Assembly (NCBI GenBank): GCA_964544115.1
Contig: CAZJBP010000193.1
Location: forward strand, 1 to 6,588
Direction: 5' to 3'
DNA length: 6,588 bases
From: CAZJBP01 sp964544115
Lineage (GTDB): Bacteria > Verrucomicrobiota > Kiritimatiellia > UBA8416 > JADHWI01
Position numbers and translations under genes: made by a program. The stretch's first letter is position 1, and the number at the start of each line of letters is the position of its first letter. The notes under the pieces are model-generated. The model saw nothing but the letters and a program-made list of their open reading frames with translations, ran no database searches and was not told the origin of the DNA. Below are positions 6,419-6,588 of this stretch, in pieces.

Positions 6419-6588
6419 GCGCAAGTTAACTAACACGGCAGACCGGACCGACAAAGCCAAAAACGGCGGCGCCCTGGGCGCATCCCCGTTTCAGTGCAAG
6501 CCGGTGTGGTGTGTTGCCCGTCCCGCCGTCGATGTTGTCGGCCTCATGCGCTTTTCGGAGGCCTGGTCCCGCAACGTCATCCCGAACG
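6419..6588 (-). other. Leader and upstream region of the kinase operon
   Basis: This 170-base stretch carries the second copy of the 25-nt element (6500-6476) and then a 57-base spacer to the kinase ATG. I see no clear -35/-10 pair; a weak candidate, TTGTCG followed 16 bases later by TAGTTA (minus strand, ending near the start codon), is too poor to call. One minus-strand frame is open from the right edge to a TAA just before the kinase start, but it shows no recognisable protein and reads through the element. Confidence 0.4.
6476..6500 (-). promoter_or_regulatory. 25-nt element, copy 2, upstream of the kinase operon
   Basis: On the minus strand this reads CTTGCACTGAAACG, then G, then GGATGCGCCC. 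It is identical to the + strand copy at 166-190 except for that one base, and it likewise points toward the downstream gene, here the kinase (57 bases to its ATG). Flanking sequence on both sides differs between the copies, so the conserved unit is sharply bounded at about 25 bases. This suggests a discrete functional site or a small repeat unit rather than a duplicated promoter region. Confidence 0.55.

Overview
This is a GC-rich bacterial fragment, probably about 60% G+C or more. It carries a compact carbohydrate-catabolism locus of four intact genes and no mobile element, tRNA, rRNA or CRISPR array. The mix of an alpha-L-fucosidase (GH29), a GH95-like (alpha/alpha)6-barrel hydrolase, a GH32/GH43-superfamily beta-propeller hydrolase and a PfkB sugar kinase recalls the glycan-degrading gene sets of Lentisphaerota, Kiritimatiellota, Verrucomicrobiota and Planctomycetota. 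That taxonomic guess rests on gene style only and is weak.

Layout. Positions 1-305 are non-coding as far as I can support. They hold a short hexameric repeat (76-105), a 25-nt element (166-190) and the ribosome-binding site of the first gene. A GH29 fucosidase gene follows on the + strand (306-1577). It converges on a minus-strand gene set that reads right to left: PfkB kinase (6418-5486), GH95-like hydrolase (5448-3277), then the beta-propeller hydrolase (3199-1640). The gaps inside this set are 37 and 77 nt, which fits one operon. The 62-nt convergent gap (1578-1639) contains a 12-bp bulged hairpin that could serve as a shared terminator. Positions 6419-6588 are the leader of the kinase operon and hold the second copy of the 25-nt element.

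The most notable observation is that element. The same 25-nt sequence, with one mismatch, lies upstream of the + strand fucosidase gene and upstream of the minus-strand operon, in the same orientation relative to the downstream gene. The simplest functional reading is a shared regulatory site joining the two converging units into one regulon; a dispersed genomic repeat is the main alternative.

Functionally, the three hydrolases have no visible signal peptide, so the locus looks like an intracellular stage: an imported, probably fucose-containing oligosaccharide is trimmed and a released sugar or sugar derivative is phosphorylated by the kinase. No transporter, regulator or sulfatase is visible in the window. 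The substrate is inferred from family membership. The GH95-like enzyme shows a Glu where canonical GH95 has its catalytic Asp, which makes its specificity uncertain.
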